From assembly GCF_003935375.1 (NCBI RefSeq), contig NZ_RHQM01000004.1:248001-312000 (forward strand): 64,000 nt of DNA, read 5' to 3'. This document shows, one piece after another, positions 36,330 to 46,054 of the stretch; positions within the stretch are counted from its first letter, which is position 1, and every line of letters starts with the position of its first letter. The notes under the pieces were generated by a model that saw only the letters and a list, made by a program, of their open reading frames with translations, did no database searches and was not told where the DNA came from. The DNA is from Stutzerimonas xanthomarina. GTDB lineage: Bacteria; Pseudomonadota; Gammaproteobacteria; Pseudomonadales; Pseudomonadaceae. Made by a program: the position numbers and the translations under genes.

Positions 36330-36485
36330 ATTCGCTTCCTTTGCCTGCGGGGGTGGCACATTGCACATATTCGGCCACTACAGATCACTTAGGTTTGGGG
36401 CCTGAAAAAAGTTCGGCGTGTTACACGATATTTCTGCAATGGAAATGTGCCAGAAGCGCTCCAAGCGTCCCTGTGCAGCTTTCCC

Positions 36486-36516
36486 TTGGCGCCACACGCC
36501 TGCCACGCTCTATAAT
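36486..36516 (+). promoter_or_regulatory. Sigma70-type promoter of the ABC importer operon
   Basis: TATAAT at 36511-36516 is a perfect -10 hexamer; TTGGCG at 36486-36491 is a fair -35 with a long 19-base spacer. The substrate-binding protein start codon is 39 bases downstream. Confidence 0.6.
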
Positions 36517-36554
36517 CCGCGCGCTTTTTCCGCTATTGAACCGGAGAACCCTCA

Positions 36555-37406
36555 ATGCTGAAGCGCTCCCTGGCAGCCGTCGCCGGCCTTGCCCTGTCCC
36601 TGTCTATTGCTACTACCCACGCCGCTGAAACCCTGCGGGTTTCCGCTATCCCCGACGAAGCCCCGACCGAGTTGATTCGCAAGTTCAAGCCGCTGGGCGA
36701 ATACCTGGAACAGCAGCTGGGCATGCCGGTGAAGTTCACCCCGGTATCGGACTATGCGGCCGTGGTCGAATCCCTAGCTTCCGACCGCCTCGATCTCGCC
36801 TGGCTGGGCGGTTTCACCTTCGTCCAGACGCGCCTGAAGACCGGCGATGCGATCCCTCTGGTGCAGCGCGAGCAAGACGAGCAGTTCACCAGCAAGTTCA
36901 TCACCGCCGATCCCGAGGTGAAGTCACTGGCCGACCTCAAGGGCAAGACCTTCGCCTTCGGCTCCGTGTCGTCGACCTCGGGTAGCCTGATGCCGCGCTA
37001 CTTCATGCTCAAGGACGGCATCCAGCCGGAGCAGTTCTTCAAGCGCATCGCCTACTCCGGCGCCCACGATGCAACCGCCGCCTGGGTCGAGGCCGGCAAG
37101 GCCGACGCCGGGGTGCTCAACGCCTCGGTGTGGGACAAGCTGGTCGCGGCCGGCAAGGTCGACACCGACAAGGTCCGCGTGATCTCCACTACTCCGCCCT
37201 ACTACGACTACAACTGGACGGTGCGTGGCAATCTCGACCCGGCTCTGGTCGATAAGATCAAGGCAGCGTTCCTCGCCCTCGACCCGGCAAACCCGGAGCA
37301 CAAGGCGATTCTCGATCTGCAGGCCGCCAGTCGCTTTATCGAGACCATGCCGGAGAACTACGCAGGCATCGAAGAAGCTGCGCGCGCCGCCGGCCTGCTC
37401 AAGTGA
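36555..37406 (+). CDS. Putative selenate ABC transporter, periplasmic binding protein (PhnD-like)
   Basis: A 283-residue periplasmic binding protein. Signal peptide (about 1-23, ...ATTHA) then mature AETLRVSAIPDEAPTEL, which is the characteristic start of the family NCBI names putative selenate ABC transporter binding protein (TIGR04553), a PhnD relative. GSVSSTSGSLMPRYF and PYYDYNWTVRG are further signatures. The selenate assignment is itself a prediction from genomic context in other bacteria; phosphonate or another oxyanion remains possible. GGAG lies eight bases before the ATG. First gene of a four-gene operon. Confidence 0.85.
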   Translation: MLKRSLAAVAGLALSLSIATTHAAETLRVSAIPDEAPTELIRKFKPLGEYLEQQLGMPVKFTPVSDYAAVVESLASDRLDLAWLGGFTFVQTRLKTGDAIPLVQREQDEQFTSKFITADPEVKSLADLKGKTFAFGSVSSTSGSLMPRYFMLKDGIQPEQFFKRIAYSGAHDATAAWVEAGKADAGVLNASVWDKLVAAGKVDTDKVRVISTTPPYYDYNWTVRGNLDPALVDKIKAAFLALDPANPEHKAILDLQAASRFIETMPENYAGIEEAARAAGLLK

Positions 37407-37425
37407 TGCCGCGTAAGCGCCAGCC

Positions 37426-38274
37426 ATGAGCACATTGCAAACACCGCCGGCGCCAGGCCTCGCTGCACAACCGGCGCTGAAGCTGGCCGGCGTGGGCCAC
37501 ACCCACGCCGGCGGCCAGATCGCACTGCGGCGGCTCGACCTGCAGGTCGCGCAGGGTGAACGGGTCGCCATCATTGGCCCGTCCGGGGCCGGCAAGACCA
37601 CGCTGCTGCGTCTGCTAGCCACGTCGCTCAAGCCAGATCAGGGCGATCTCGAGCTGCTCGGCAAGCGCCCCTGGACGCTCTCGGCGGGAGCTCGCCAACG
37701 CCTGCGCAGCCAGATCGGCCTGATCCACCAGGCGCCGTCGCTACCACCGCGACAGCGGGTGGTGACGGCGGTACTGGCGGGGCGTCTCGGCAACTGGTCG
37801 CTACCCAAAAGCCTGCTCAGCCTGCTTTATCCCCTGGACCGCCAGGGCGCTGCCGAGGCGCTCGGGCGGCTCGACCTTGCCGACAAGCTGTACATGCGCT
37901 GCGATCAGCTATCCGGCGGCCAGCTGCAGCGGGTCGGAATCGCCCGCATGCTTTACCAGGCGCCGGAGCTGATCCTCGCCGACGAACCCGTCTCAGCCAT
38001 GGACCCGGTGCTCGCCAGTCACACGCTGGGAGTGCTCAACCGCGAGGCGCAACGTCGCAACGCCACGCTGCTGGCGAGCCTGCACGCGGTGGAGCTGGCA
38101 CTGGAACACTTTCCGCGAATCGTCGGCGTGCGTGACGGCCGCATCCTGTTCGACAAGCCTGCCGGCGAAATCGGCCCCAACGAGCTGGCGGCGCTGTATG
38201 CCAATGAGCAGCTTCAGCATGCCCCGTCGCCACCTGCAGCAGCGACCCCGCCACTGAACATTCCGCGATGCTGA
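37426..38274 (+). CDS. ABC transporter ATP-binding protein (PhnC-like, putative selenate)
   Basis: A 282-residue ABC ATPase: Walker A IIGPSGAGKTTLLRLL, Q-loop at SQIGLIHQAPSLP, signature LSGGQLQRVGIARML, Walker B LILADEPVSAMDP and switch His in ASLHAVELAL. It powers the two permeases that follow and is most like PhnC. The first ~25 residues (Pro/Ala-rich) are an extension. Its gene starts 19 bp after the binding protein and overlaps the next permease gene by seven bases. Confidence 0.88.
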   Translation: MSTLQTPPAPGLAAQPALKLAGVGHTHAGGQIALRRLDLQVAQGERVAIIGPSGAGKTTLLRLLATSLKPDQGDLELLGKRPWTLSAGARQRLRSQIGLIHQAPSLPPRQRVVTAVLAGRLGNWSLPKSLLSLLYPLDRQGAAEALGRLDLADKLYMRCDQLSGGQLQRVGIARMLYQAPELILADEPVSAMDPVLASHTLGVLNREAQRRNATLLASLHAVELALEHFPRIVGVRDGRILFDKPAGEIGPNELAALYANEQLQHAPSPPAAATPPLNIPRC

Positions 38275-39101
38275 ACCCCGCAACTGTCCGACACGATCCT
38301 GCCGCCGCGCCACGCCTGATGTTGACCCTGCTGGCCGTGGCGCTGCTGTGGCCAGGGGTAAGGCTGAGCGAGCTGGACCTGGGTGTGCTGTTCGACGGCA
38401 GCAATGCCGACACCATGGGCACGTTTCTCTCGGCGTTCTGGCCACCGGAGCACAGCGGCGAATTCCTTGGCCTGCTCTGGCAGGCGACACTGGAAACCCT
38501 GGCGATCGCCACTGCCGGCATGACCCTGGCCCTGGCTGTCGCCATCCCCTGCGCCCTGCTTGCCACCCGCGCCCTGTCGCTCTCGGCGCTCAGCGGTGGT
38601 GGTCGCCCGGCCTGGTGGGCGCAAGCGTTGCGCTGGCCGGTACGCGGCCTGCTGATCGTGCTGCGCAGCATCCCGGAGATCGTCTGGGCGCTGTTGTTCG
38701 TCCGCGCCGTAGGCCTGGGGCCGACCGCCGGCGTGCTGGCCGTCGCCATCACCTACGCCGGCATGCTCGGCAAGGTTTACGCGGAGATCTTCGAGTCGGT
38801 CGACCCGCTACCCGCCCGTGCACTGCTCGGTGCCGGCGCCTCGCGGCTGCAGGCCTTTCTCTACGGCGTGCTGCCGCAGGCCACGGGCGAGATGCTGTCG
38901 TACAGCGTCTACCGCTGGGAATGTGCGATCCGCGCCTCGGTGGTGATGGGTTTCGTCGGCGCCGGTGGACTCGGCCAGCAGATGGACCTGTCGATGCGCA
39001 TGTTCGCCGGCGGTGAGGTCGCCGCCATGTTGCTGACGTTCCTCGCGCTGGTGCTGCTGGCCGACCTGCTCAGCCGTCTGCTGCGCTGGAGATTCGCATG
39101 A
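38268..39101 (+). CDS. ABC transporter permease 1 (PhnE-like, putative selenate)
   Basis: A 277-residue inner-membrane permease with about six helices. The EAA-loop region lies near SVDPLPARALLGAGASRLQ, coupling to the ATPase. VYRWECAIRASVVMGFVGAGGLGQQ is typical of PhnE-type permeases. It overlaps the ATPase gene by seven bases and the second permease gene by four. Confidence 0.85.
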   Translation: MLNPATVRHDPAAAPRLMLTLLAVALLWPGVRLSELDLGVLFDGSNADTMGTFLSAFWPPEHSGEFLGLLWQATLETLAIATAGMTLALAVAIPCALLATRALSLSALSGGGRPAWWAQALRWPVRGLLIVLRSIPEIVWALLFVRAVGLGPTAGVLAVAITYAGMLGKVYAEIFESVDPLPARALLGAGASRLQAFLYGVLPQATGEMLSYSVYRWECAIRASVVMGFVGAGGLGQQMDLSMRMFAGGEVAAMLLTFLALVLLADLLSRLLRWRFA

Positions 39102-39865
39102 GTCTGCTGTCGCGCCTGCTGATTCCGGCCGGGTTGGTCGCGGCCGTGGTGGCCGCCTTTGCCTTCCTGCAGCTGGAAAGCGCCGCGCTGCTCAGCCGAG
39201 ACGGCCTTGCGCAGATGGCCGCCTACGCTTCGGGATTCATGGCGCCGGACCTGTCGCCCGCGCATCTGCAGGCGATCGCTCGCGGCACGCTGGAAACCCT
39301 GGCGATGTCGGCCATCGGCACATTGCTCGCTGCCCTGTTCGGCTTGTTGCTGGCACTCCCCGCGGCTGGCCGTTTCGGTCTGCTGGCGCAGGCTGCATCA
39401 CGCCTGCTGCTCAATGCGCTACGGGCGATTCCGGAGTTGGTTTGGGCCGCGCTGATGGTGCTGGCAGCGGGGCTCGGGCCGAACGCCGGCACCCTGGCGC
39501 TGGCGCTGCACACTGCTGGCGTGCTGGGGCGCCTGTTCGCCGAAGCGCTGGAAAATACCCCGCCCCAGCCCGCCGACGCCCTTCGCCTGGCCGGTAGCGG
39601 ACGCATCGCGGCATTCTGCTACGGCACGCTGCCCTCGCTCTGGCCGCAACTGGTGGCCTACACGCTGTACCGCTGGGAAAACAATATTCGCATGGCCAGC
39701 GTGCTCGGCTTCGTTGGCGCCGGCGGCCTGGGCCAGATGCTCTACATGAGCCTCAGCCTCTTCCAGGAAGCCCAAGCCTCGACGGTAATCCTGGCCATGC
39801 TGGCGATGGTACTGGCGGTCGACAGCCTGAGTGCCTGGGCCAGGCAGCGCTGGGTGCGAGGCTAA
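39098..39865 (+). CDS. ABC transporter permease 2 (PhnE-like, putative selenate)
   Basis: A 255-residue permease paralogous to the preceding one: LYRWENNIRMASVLGFVGAGGLGQ and EALENTPPQPADALRLAGSGR (its EAA loop) match the same positions. The two probably form a heterodimeric channel, unlike transporters with one PhnE. ATGA overlap with the first permease gene shows translational coupling. It is the last gene of the operon; no clear terminator is visible before 39950. Confidence 0.85.
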   Translation: MSLLSRLLIPAGLVAAVVAAFAFLQLESAALLSRDGLAQMAAYASGFMAPDLSPAHLQAIARGTLETLAMSAIGTLLAALFGLLLALPAAGRFGLLAQAASRLLLNALRAIPELVWAALMVLAAGLGPNAGTLALALHTAGVLGRLFAEALENTPPQPADALRLAGSGRIAAFCYGTLPSLWPQLVAYTLYRWENNIRMASVLGFVGAGGLGQMLYMSLSLFQEAQASTVILAMLAMVLAVDSLSAWARQRWVRG

Positions 39866-39949
39866 TCGCCGCGGCCGACTCCGTTGACTTTTGTGAACTG
39901 ATTCACCGAACATCAGTGATGTCGTTTTGAGATCATCAAGGATGATGAA

Positions 39950-41308
39950 GTGCCGGCCCTACCGCGCCAGTTGTCTACGCTACGAACCGTACTGGCATTG
40001 CTGGCAATCCTGCTGGATCCCTTCGGCCTGACTACGGCCACCGATGGCGCATCGTCCCGCCTGCTCAATCAGCTGCAAGCCAACGCCTATGGCGATGCCG
40101 GCGCCAGACAGCAGATCGCAGTTGTGATCATCGATGACGCTTTTCTGCGCCAGCGCGAAAGCCATTGGCCACTGCCCTACAGCGAACAGAGCAAACTGTT
40201 CCGCCAGCTACTGGCCTATCGACCCGCCGCGGTCATGGTTGACCTGATGTACAGCTACGACCACTCCCGCGGACGCAACAGCGACAGTAGTCGACTCCTG
40301 TCCAACGTGTTCGAACGCTATCGAGCTGCCGGCGTGCCGCTGTATCTCGCCAACTCCGGCAGCACTGAATCCAATGCCTTGCCGATCTTTACCGAAGTTA
40401 GCGAGCCGGCACTGGTGAGCTGGAGCGGTTATGAAGATCAGTACCCGCTGGCAGCCGAGACCGCATACGGCTGGATGGACAGCGCAGCCTTCGCCTTATA
40501 CAGAAGCTACTGCACGCGCCATGCCTGCCAGCCGCTACCAGCAACGGCACAGCTCGCCGGAGAGCAACCGCCGATCGCTCTGCAGTGGGGCGGTGACCCG
40601 GCGCGTGAGCAGCGTCTGGTCAGCGACGTCAGCCAGTGCGCTTCATCATCTGGACTCTGGAGCCGGATTTTCAGCCAGCTCGCCCAGTCGGTCTTCTGGC
40701 GTCTCAGTGCTCCTACCGAAACACGCTGCCCGTTTCACCTGACAATCACCGCGAGTGCCCTGGCTACGACCGTACCGGAGGAGCGCGCCTTGTTACGTGA
40801 GCTGCTTGGCGATCGCCTGGTAATGGTCGGCGCCTCCATCAGTTCCGCCGAAGATCTCACCAGCTCGCCGGTTCACGGCAAGTTGCCGGGCGTCTACGCC
40901 CACGCCATGGCGCTGGATAACTTGATCGAATATGGCCAGGACTACATCGCCGCACCACCGCAACTGTTCAACACCGAAATCGATGTCCTGGACCTGCTCG
41001 AGTTCATCTTCGCTTTGGTCATTCTCTGGTTTCACTCGGCCCGCGCAGGCCTTTTGCCTGGGCATCGCCTGGCGTTCGCGATCGGCGCAACGCTCTGTCT
41101 GCTGCTAATCAGCGTGCTGCTTTATCAGTTGCGCGTCACTCCAGTGAACATCCTCGGCTTGTTGCTGCTGATTGGCGTGTTACTGCCAGAAGAACCGGAA
41201 TCCCCCTCCCTCCCCTCGACCAGCACACGAAAGGAGTCATCATGCGCAAACCCCTCACACTGCTCTGCGCCCTGTTGCTCAGCAGTACCAGCTACGCGTC
41301 CGGATTGA
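39950..41308 (+). CDS. CHASE2-domain membrane protein without a cytoplasmic output domain
   Basis: A 452-residue protein starting at GTG (AAGGAT about nine bases upstream). It has an N-terminal helix (about 12-29), a large extracytoplasmic CHASE2-type domain (about 55-340: VVIIDDAFLRQRE, PAAVMVDLMYSYD, VMVGASISSAEDLTSSP, LPGVYAHAMALDNLI) and three closely spaced C-terminal helices (about 350-418). CHASE2 proteins normally end in a cyclase, kinase or GGDEF domain; here only about 35 Ser/Thr/Pro/Cys-rich residues follow. The end overlaps the next gene by 67 bases, which may mark a shift from an older, longer form. Ligand unknown. Confidence 0.75.
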   Translation: MPALPRQLSTLRTVLALLAILLDPFGLTTATDGASSRLLNQLQANAYGDAGARQQIAVVIIDDAFLRQRESHWPLPYSEQSKLFRQLLAYRPAAVMVDLMYSYDHSRGRNSDSSRLLSNVFERYRAAGVPLYLANSGSTESNALPIFTEVSEPALVSWSGYEDQYPLAAETAYGWMDSAAFALYRSYCTRHACQPLPATAQLAGEQPPIALQWGGDPAREQRLVSDVSQCASSSGLWSRIFSQLAQSVFWRLSAPTETRCPFHLTITASALATTVPEERALLRELLGDRLVMVGASISSAEDLTSSPVHGKLPGVYAHAMALDNLIEYGQDYIAAPPQLFNTEIDVLDLLEFIFALVILWFHSARAGLLPGHRLAFAIGATLCLLLISVLLYQLRVTPVNILGLLLLIGVLLPEEPESPSLPSTSTRKESSCANPSHCSAPCCSAVPATRPD

Positions 41309-41607
41309 CCGTAGAGCAATACACCAACGATCCGATCGCCCTGCTTGATGCAAAGGGTCGTTTGCTGAAGAAGATTGCACGCTCCGAGTTACCCGCCACA
41401 CCGCTGGCCGCACAGCAGTGGAATGACGATCTCGAACTGGTGCAGGTCGAGGTAGCCGGACAGCTGGTCTGGCTGGATGGTGTCGATGTCCGCCTGAGTC
41501 AAGGCAAGACCGTTCCCATGCCGTGCGCAGCACTGCCCAAGGCCCGCGCAGATAGCGCGACCAATCTCTCCACCATTGGTTACGGGGCTGGCTGTGCGAA
41601 GAACTGA
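41242..41607 (+). CDS. Small secreted protein of unknown function
   Basis: A 121-residue protein with a clear signal peptide (MRKPLTLLCALLLSSTSYA, cleavage about residue 19). The mature part is about 100 residues with two Cys (CAAL and GAGCAKN at the end) that could pair in the periplasm. VEVAGQLVWLDGVDVRL resembles an SH3-like strand pair, but this is only an impression. The ribosome-binding site AAAGGAG lies nine bases upstream. It sits between, and overlaps, the CHASE2 and M48 genes, so all three are likely one translationally coupled operon. Confidence 0.75.
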   Translation: MRKPLTLLCALLLSSTSYASGLTVEQYTNDPIALLDAKGRLLKKIARSELPATPLAAQQWNDDLELVQVEVAGQLVWLDGVDVRLSQGKTVPMPCAALPKARADSATNLSTIGYGAGCAKN

Positions 41608-43177
41608 CCTACTGCGTAAGCGTGCCGCATTGGCGGCGGCTTTACTGCTGACTTGTCTGGGCGGGTGCAGCACGCTCAAAGGAGCACCTGACGCGCTGAT
41701 CAATCTTGCAGGACAAAGCACGCAAAGCGGGTTTCAGGGCAAGTACCTGGAGCAGGAAGAGGTTCGCAGTTACTTCCGCCTCGATCCGCAGCACAACCAC
41801 AACCTGCGGCTGAGCTATGACGGCCGTAGCCTGCCAGCCAATGAAATCCGCCAACAGAACGTGGTGTTGATCCCTGCACTGCAGAACTATCTGCAAGGCA
41901 TCGTCGAACGTCTCGCCAAGGGTTGGCCTGGCGAGCAGCCGCAATTGCGGGTAACGGTCACCGACAGTTATTCGTTCGGGCCATCAGCCGACCCGTACGG
42001 CAATCTCTACGTGCCGCTCGGCATGCTGGAAAGCGTAGAAAGCGAGGACGAAATCGCGGCGATGCTGGCCCATGAAATGAGCCATGTGCTGCTGCGCCAC
42101 CATGATCGCCGCCAAGCCTTCAACGAGCAGCGGGAACTGCTGACCAACATTGCCACCACTGCGGTAATCGCGACGATGGTCGCCGACTCTCGCCTGGATC
42201 GCGGAGCTTCGAAATGGAAGGTGGTCAGCAAAAATCCGCAAGCCACACAGAAGGCCGTCGGTGAGACGGTGCTCTACACCTCACTCGCCAACACTTTTTC
42301 AGACAACGTATGGAACACCGCCTGGGGTCGTGCTCAGGAAGACCAGGCAGATCTGCTGGGTACCGATCTACTGATCAAAGCGCGTTACGCGCCGCGCGGT
42401 GCCAGCCACAGCCTGCAGCGGCTTAGCGATTTCCAGGGAAAGCAGGAACCCCTCCTGGCCGGTTTTATCCAGGCGCGACGGGGCGCGATGCAGAATTCGC
42501 TGCAGCGCCTCGACCTGAACGGCTTTACCCAGGAGATCAACACGGTCGTCAGTCAGGGCCTGATGACGACCGTCAGCGCAGTCGGCCAGCACCTCACCCG
42601 CTCACACATGTCAGCCCAGCGTCGCGATGACGACCTTCGCCAATATCTGCAGCGCGAGTACGATGCCGAGCGTTATCACCGGGTGAATAAACGGAACTGG
42701 CTTACAGTCCGCAACACCCCAAGCGTGAAAGCCTCACTGGACGCTTACAAGAACGCCTACGGAGCCAACGAGGCCCTGGCTCAGAAGAATCTGAAGGATG
42801 CCCGAACCTTGGCCGAGCGAGCCCTGAAGTCTCCGGTGGCTAACCAGCCAGGCATTCGTCGTAGCCTCTTCAACGTCCACATGGCAACTGGTGACAAACG
42901 TCGTGCACTGGCGCAGCTCAACGCAATCAAGGACTGGTCGCTAGCGGGACCGGAAGTCTACGAACAACTGGTTCACTATCATCTGAACAATGGCGATGCA
43001 GTTGCGGCCCTTGCGACCATTGAACGGGCTGAACGCCACCTGGGTTCACAGGAACAGTTCATTGTCGAAAAGATGCTCGCTCATAAGCTCAAGAAAGATG
43101 AGAGCGAACTGCGCATGCTCGGCGAAAAATGCAAGCAGATGCCAAATCGAAAGGATGTCTGCAAGAAGATCGGCTGA
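41594..43177 (+). CDS. M48-family metalloprotease lipoprotein with TPR-like C terminus
   Basis: A 527-residue lipoprotein from GTG 41594 (GGGG about nine bases upstream). Signal with lipobox CLGGC (about residues 21-25) leads to a periplasmic protein anchored by lipid; residue +2 is Ser, which favours the outer membrane. The M48 zinc site is HEMSH with the third ligand Glu in EDQADLLGTDLL. The last ~200 residues are helical and repeat-like. It resembles BepA/LoiP-type envelope quality-control proteases but has a longer insertion and no close name. Start overlaps the small secreted protein gene by 14 bases. Confidence 0.85.
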   Translation: MRRTDLLRKRAALAAALLLTCLGGCSTLKGAPDALINLAGQSTQSGFQGKYLEQEEVRSYFRLDPQHNHNLRLSYDGRSLPANEIRQQNVVLIPALQNYLQGIVERLAKGWPGEQPQLRVTVTDSYSFGPSADPYGNLYVPLGMLESVESEDEIAAMLAHEMSHVLLRHHDRRQAFNEQRELLTNIATTAVIATMVADSRLDRGASKWKVVSKNPQATQKAVGETVLYTSLANTFSDNVWNTAWGRAQEDQADLLGTDLLIKARYAPRGASHSLQRLSDFQGKQEPLLAGFIQARRGAMQNSLQRLDLNGFTQEINTVVSQGLMTTVSAVGQHLTRSHMSAQRRDDDLRQYLQREYDAERYHRVNKRNWLTVRNTPSVKASLDAYKNAYGANEALAQKNLKDARTLAERALKSPVANQPGIRRSLFNVHMATGDKRRALAQLNAIKDWSLAGPEVYEQLVHYHLNNGDAVAALATIERAERHLGSQEQFIVEKMLAHKLKKDESELRMLGEKCKQMPNRKDVCKKIG

Positions 43178-43237
43178 CCTTTGAGAGGGCGACGCTGGTT
43201 GCGCAGTCGATTACCCGGCTGCGCGCCTCGCCCCGTT

Positions 43238-43555
43238 TCAGTGCAATGCAGGTTTGCCGACGCGCTCCTGCACCAGCACCCAGGGTGCGACCACGACGGC
43301 CCAGAGGTCGGGGTCGCGTTCCAGCCAGTCCTGCGCCTGCTCGGGCTGCATCTTCGACAGCTGTCCGCCGTGGAGCCACGCCGCAACCTTGGTCTGATCG
43401 TCCTCGGCGACGGCCAGCGCCACCTCGACCAGATCAGCATCGCCAGCCACCTGCAGCAGCGCTCCGCGAGCGAAGAACGGCTGCAGTTCTTCCCAGGTAA
43501 TCGCTGCGGTTTCGCCCAACAGCTTGGCATAAAGAGTGCTTGCGTCGTCGGCCAT
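43238..43555 (-). CDS. DUF2288 protein
   Basis: A 105-residue soluble protein recognised as DUF2288 by LYAKLLGETAAITWEELQ, FFARGALLQVAGDADLVEVA and VAAWLHGGQLSKM. Function is unknown for the family. The ATG at 43555 is chosen because the upstream frame (to 43636) is not conserved in type. It converges with the M48 gene and is divergent from braC, whose promoter must lie in 43556-43754. Confidence 0.85.
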   Translation of the reverse strand: MADDASTLYAKLLGETAAITWEELQPFFARGALLQVAGDADLVEVALAVAEDDQTKVAAWLHGGQLSKMQPEQAQDWLERDPDLWAVVVAPWVLVQERVGKPALH

Positions 43556-43754
43556 GGGACTCACCAGATACGAAAAGGGCGCAATGATACCCGCGCCCCG
43601 ATTCCCATCAAACGGTTGAATCTGCCGGCTGTGCAAACGGAGGAGACACTTCTACACTGTGCCGGTACAGTTGCCGGAGCGTTTCGGGATGTTCGCCTCT
43701 TAACGGCACTCCGGCCCGCAGGATTCAAACAATAACGATGCAAGTGGAGCACTT

Positions 43755-44873
43755 ATGAAGACCAACCAGCGTCTTTCGAAAATTTTTCTGGCAATGGCAC
43801 TGACCGGCGCAGCCAGCTACACCCTGGCCGCCGACACGATCCGCATCGGATTGGCAGGGCCGGTAACCGGGCCGGTGGCGCAGTACGGGGACATGCAGTT
43901 CATCGGGGCCGAAATGGCCATCGAGCAGATCAACAAGGCCGGCGGGGTGAACGGTCAGCAACTGGAAGGCGTGCGCTACGACGACGCCTGCGATCCGAAG
44001 CAGGCCGTGGCGGTGGCCAACAAGATCGTCAATGACGAAGTGCAGTTCGTTGTCGGCCACCTCTGCTCCAGCTCCACTCAACCGGCGTCCGACATCTATG
44101 AGGACGAAGGCATCCTGATGATCACCGCGGCTTCCACCAGCCCGGACATCACCTCCCGCGGTTACGAGCTGATCTTCCGCACCATCGGCCTCGACAGCCT
44201 GCAGGGCCCGACCGCCGGCAACTTCATTGCCGACCACGTCAAGCCGAAGAACGTCGCCGTCATCCATGACAAGCAGCAGTACGGTGAAGGCATTGCCACT
44301 GCCGTCAAGCAGACCCTGGAAAGCAAGAACATCAAGGTCGGCCTGTTCGAAGGCATCAACGCCGGCGACAAGGACTTCTCCTCGCTGATCGCCAAGCTCA
44401 AGCGTGAAGGCGTGGACTTCGTCTATTACGGCGGCTACCACCCGGAACTGGGTCTGCTGCTGCGTCAGTCCAAGGAAAAAGGCCTGAACGTGCGCTTCAT
44501 GGGGCCTGAAGGCGTCGGCAACTCGGAAATCTCCGCCATCGCTGGCCCGGCTTCCGAAGGCATGTACGTGACGCTGCCGAAGTCGTTCGATCAGGACCCG
44601 CGCAACAAGGAACTGGTAGACGGCTTCAAGGCCAAGAAGCAGGACCCGAGCGGCCCGTTCGTATTCCCCGCCTACGCCGCCGTGCAGGTCATTGCCGAAG
44701 GTATCGAGAAAGCCGGCAGCACCGACACCGCCAAGGTGGCCGAGGCGCTGCGCAGCAATACCTTCGACACTCCGACCGGCATGCTCTCCTTCGACGAGAA
44801 GGGCGACCTGAAGGACTTCAACTTCGTCGTCTACGAATGGCACCAGGACGGCACCAAGACCGAAGCCAAGTAA
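43755..44873 (+). CDS. braC: Branched-chain amino-acid ABC transporter, periplasmic binding protein
   Basis: A 372-residue type I periplasmic binding protein for leucine, isoleucine, valine and often alanine. Signal peptide (about 1-26, ...SYTLAA), mature start DTIRIGLAGPVTGPVAQYG. FVVGHLCSSSTQPASDIYEDEG contains the substrate-contacting Ser/Thr and the disulphide Cys (with VRYDDACDP), all as in BraC/LivJ. It is separated from braD by 257 bp with a good hairpin terminator, which would let BraC be made in excess over the membrane parts. Confidence 0.95.
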   Translation: MKTNQRLSKIFLAMALTGAASYTLAADTIRIGLAGPVTGPVAQYGDMQFIGAEMAIEQINKAGGVNGQQLEGVRYDDACDPKQAVAVANKIVNDEVQFVVGHLCSSSTQPASDIYEDEGILMITAASTSPDITSRGYELIFRTIGLDSLQGPTAGNFIADHVKPKNVAVIHDKQQYGEGIATAVKQTLESKNIKVGLFEGINAGDKDFSSLIAKLKREGVDFVYYGGYHPELGLLLRQSKEKGLNVRFMGPEGVGNSEISAIAGPASEGMYVTLPKSFDQDPRNKELVDGFKAKKQDPSGPFVFPAYAAVQVIAEGIEKAGSTDTAKVAEALRSNTFDTPTGMLSFDEKGDLKDFNFVVYEWHQDGTKTEAK

Positions 44874-44890
44874 ATTCCATCAGCCTGACG

Positions 44891-44920
44891 AAGCCCACAC
44901 TTGCTTGTGGGCTTTGTTTT
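44891..44920 (+). terminator. Rho-independent terminator/attenuator between braC and braD
   Basis: AAGCCCACA (44891-44899) pairs with TGTGGGCTT (44906-44914), six-base loop, followed by TTTGTTTT. It is 18 bp after the braC stop. Partial read-through would give lower expression of braDEFG; no separate promoter for braD is obvious in 44921-45130. Confidence 0.82.
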
Positions 44921-45130
44921 AAGCAGGCGGCCCAGCCAAAAGCACCCGGGTTGCCCTGCCGTACCTGTAATTCAACGAGCGGCCTGAACAGCAGGCCCAC
45001 CTCGAACCGATGCCGTGCGTGATCCGCAGGGCACCGTACCGCAGTGGCGCCGCGCCAGGGTGTGCGGTGCGTTCGACGTGGGCAGCGCAGCAGACCGAAA
45101 CGCAATTGCAGGGACTTCGGGAGAGCAGTG

Positions 45131-46050
<920 letters not shown>

Positions 46051-46054
<4 letters not shown>

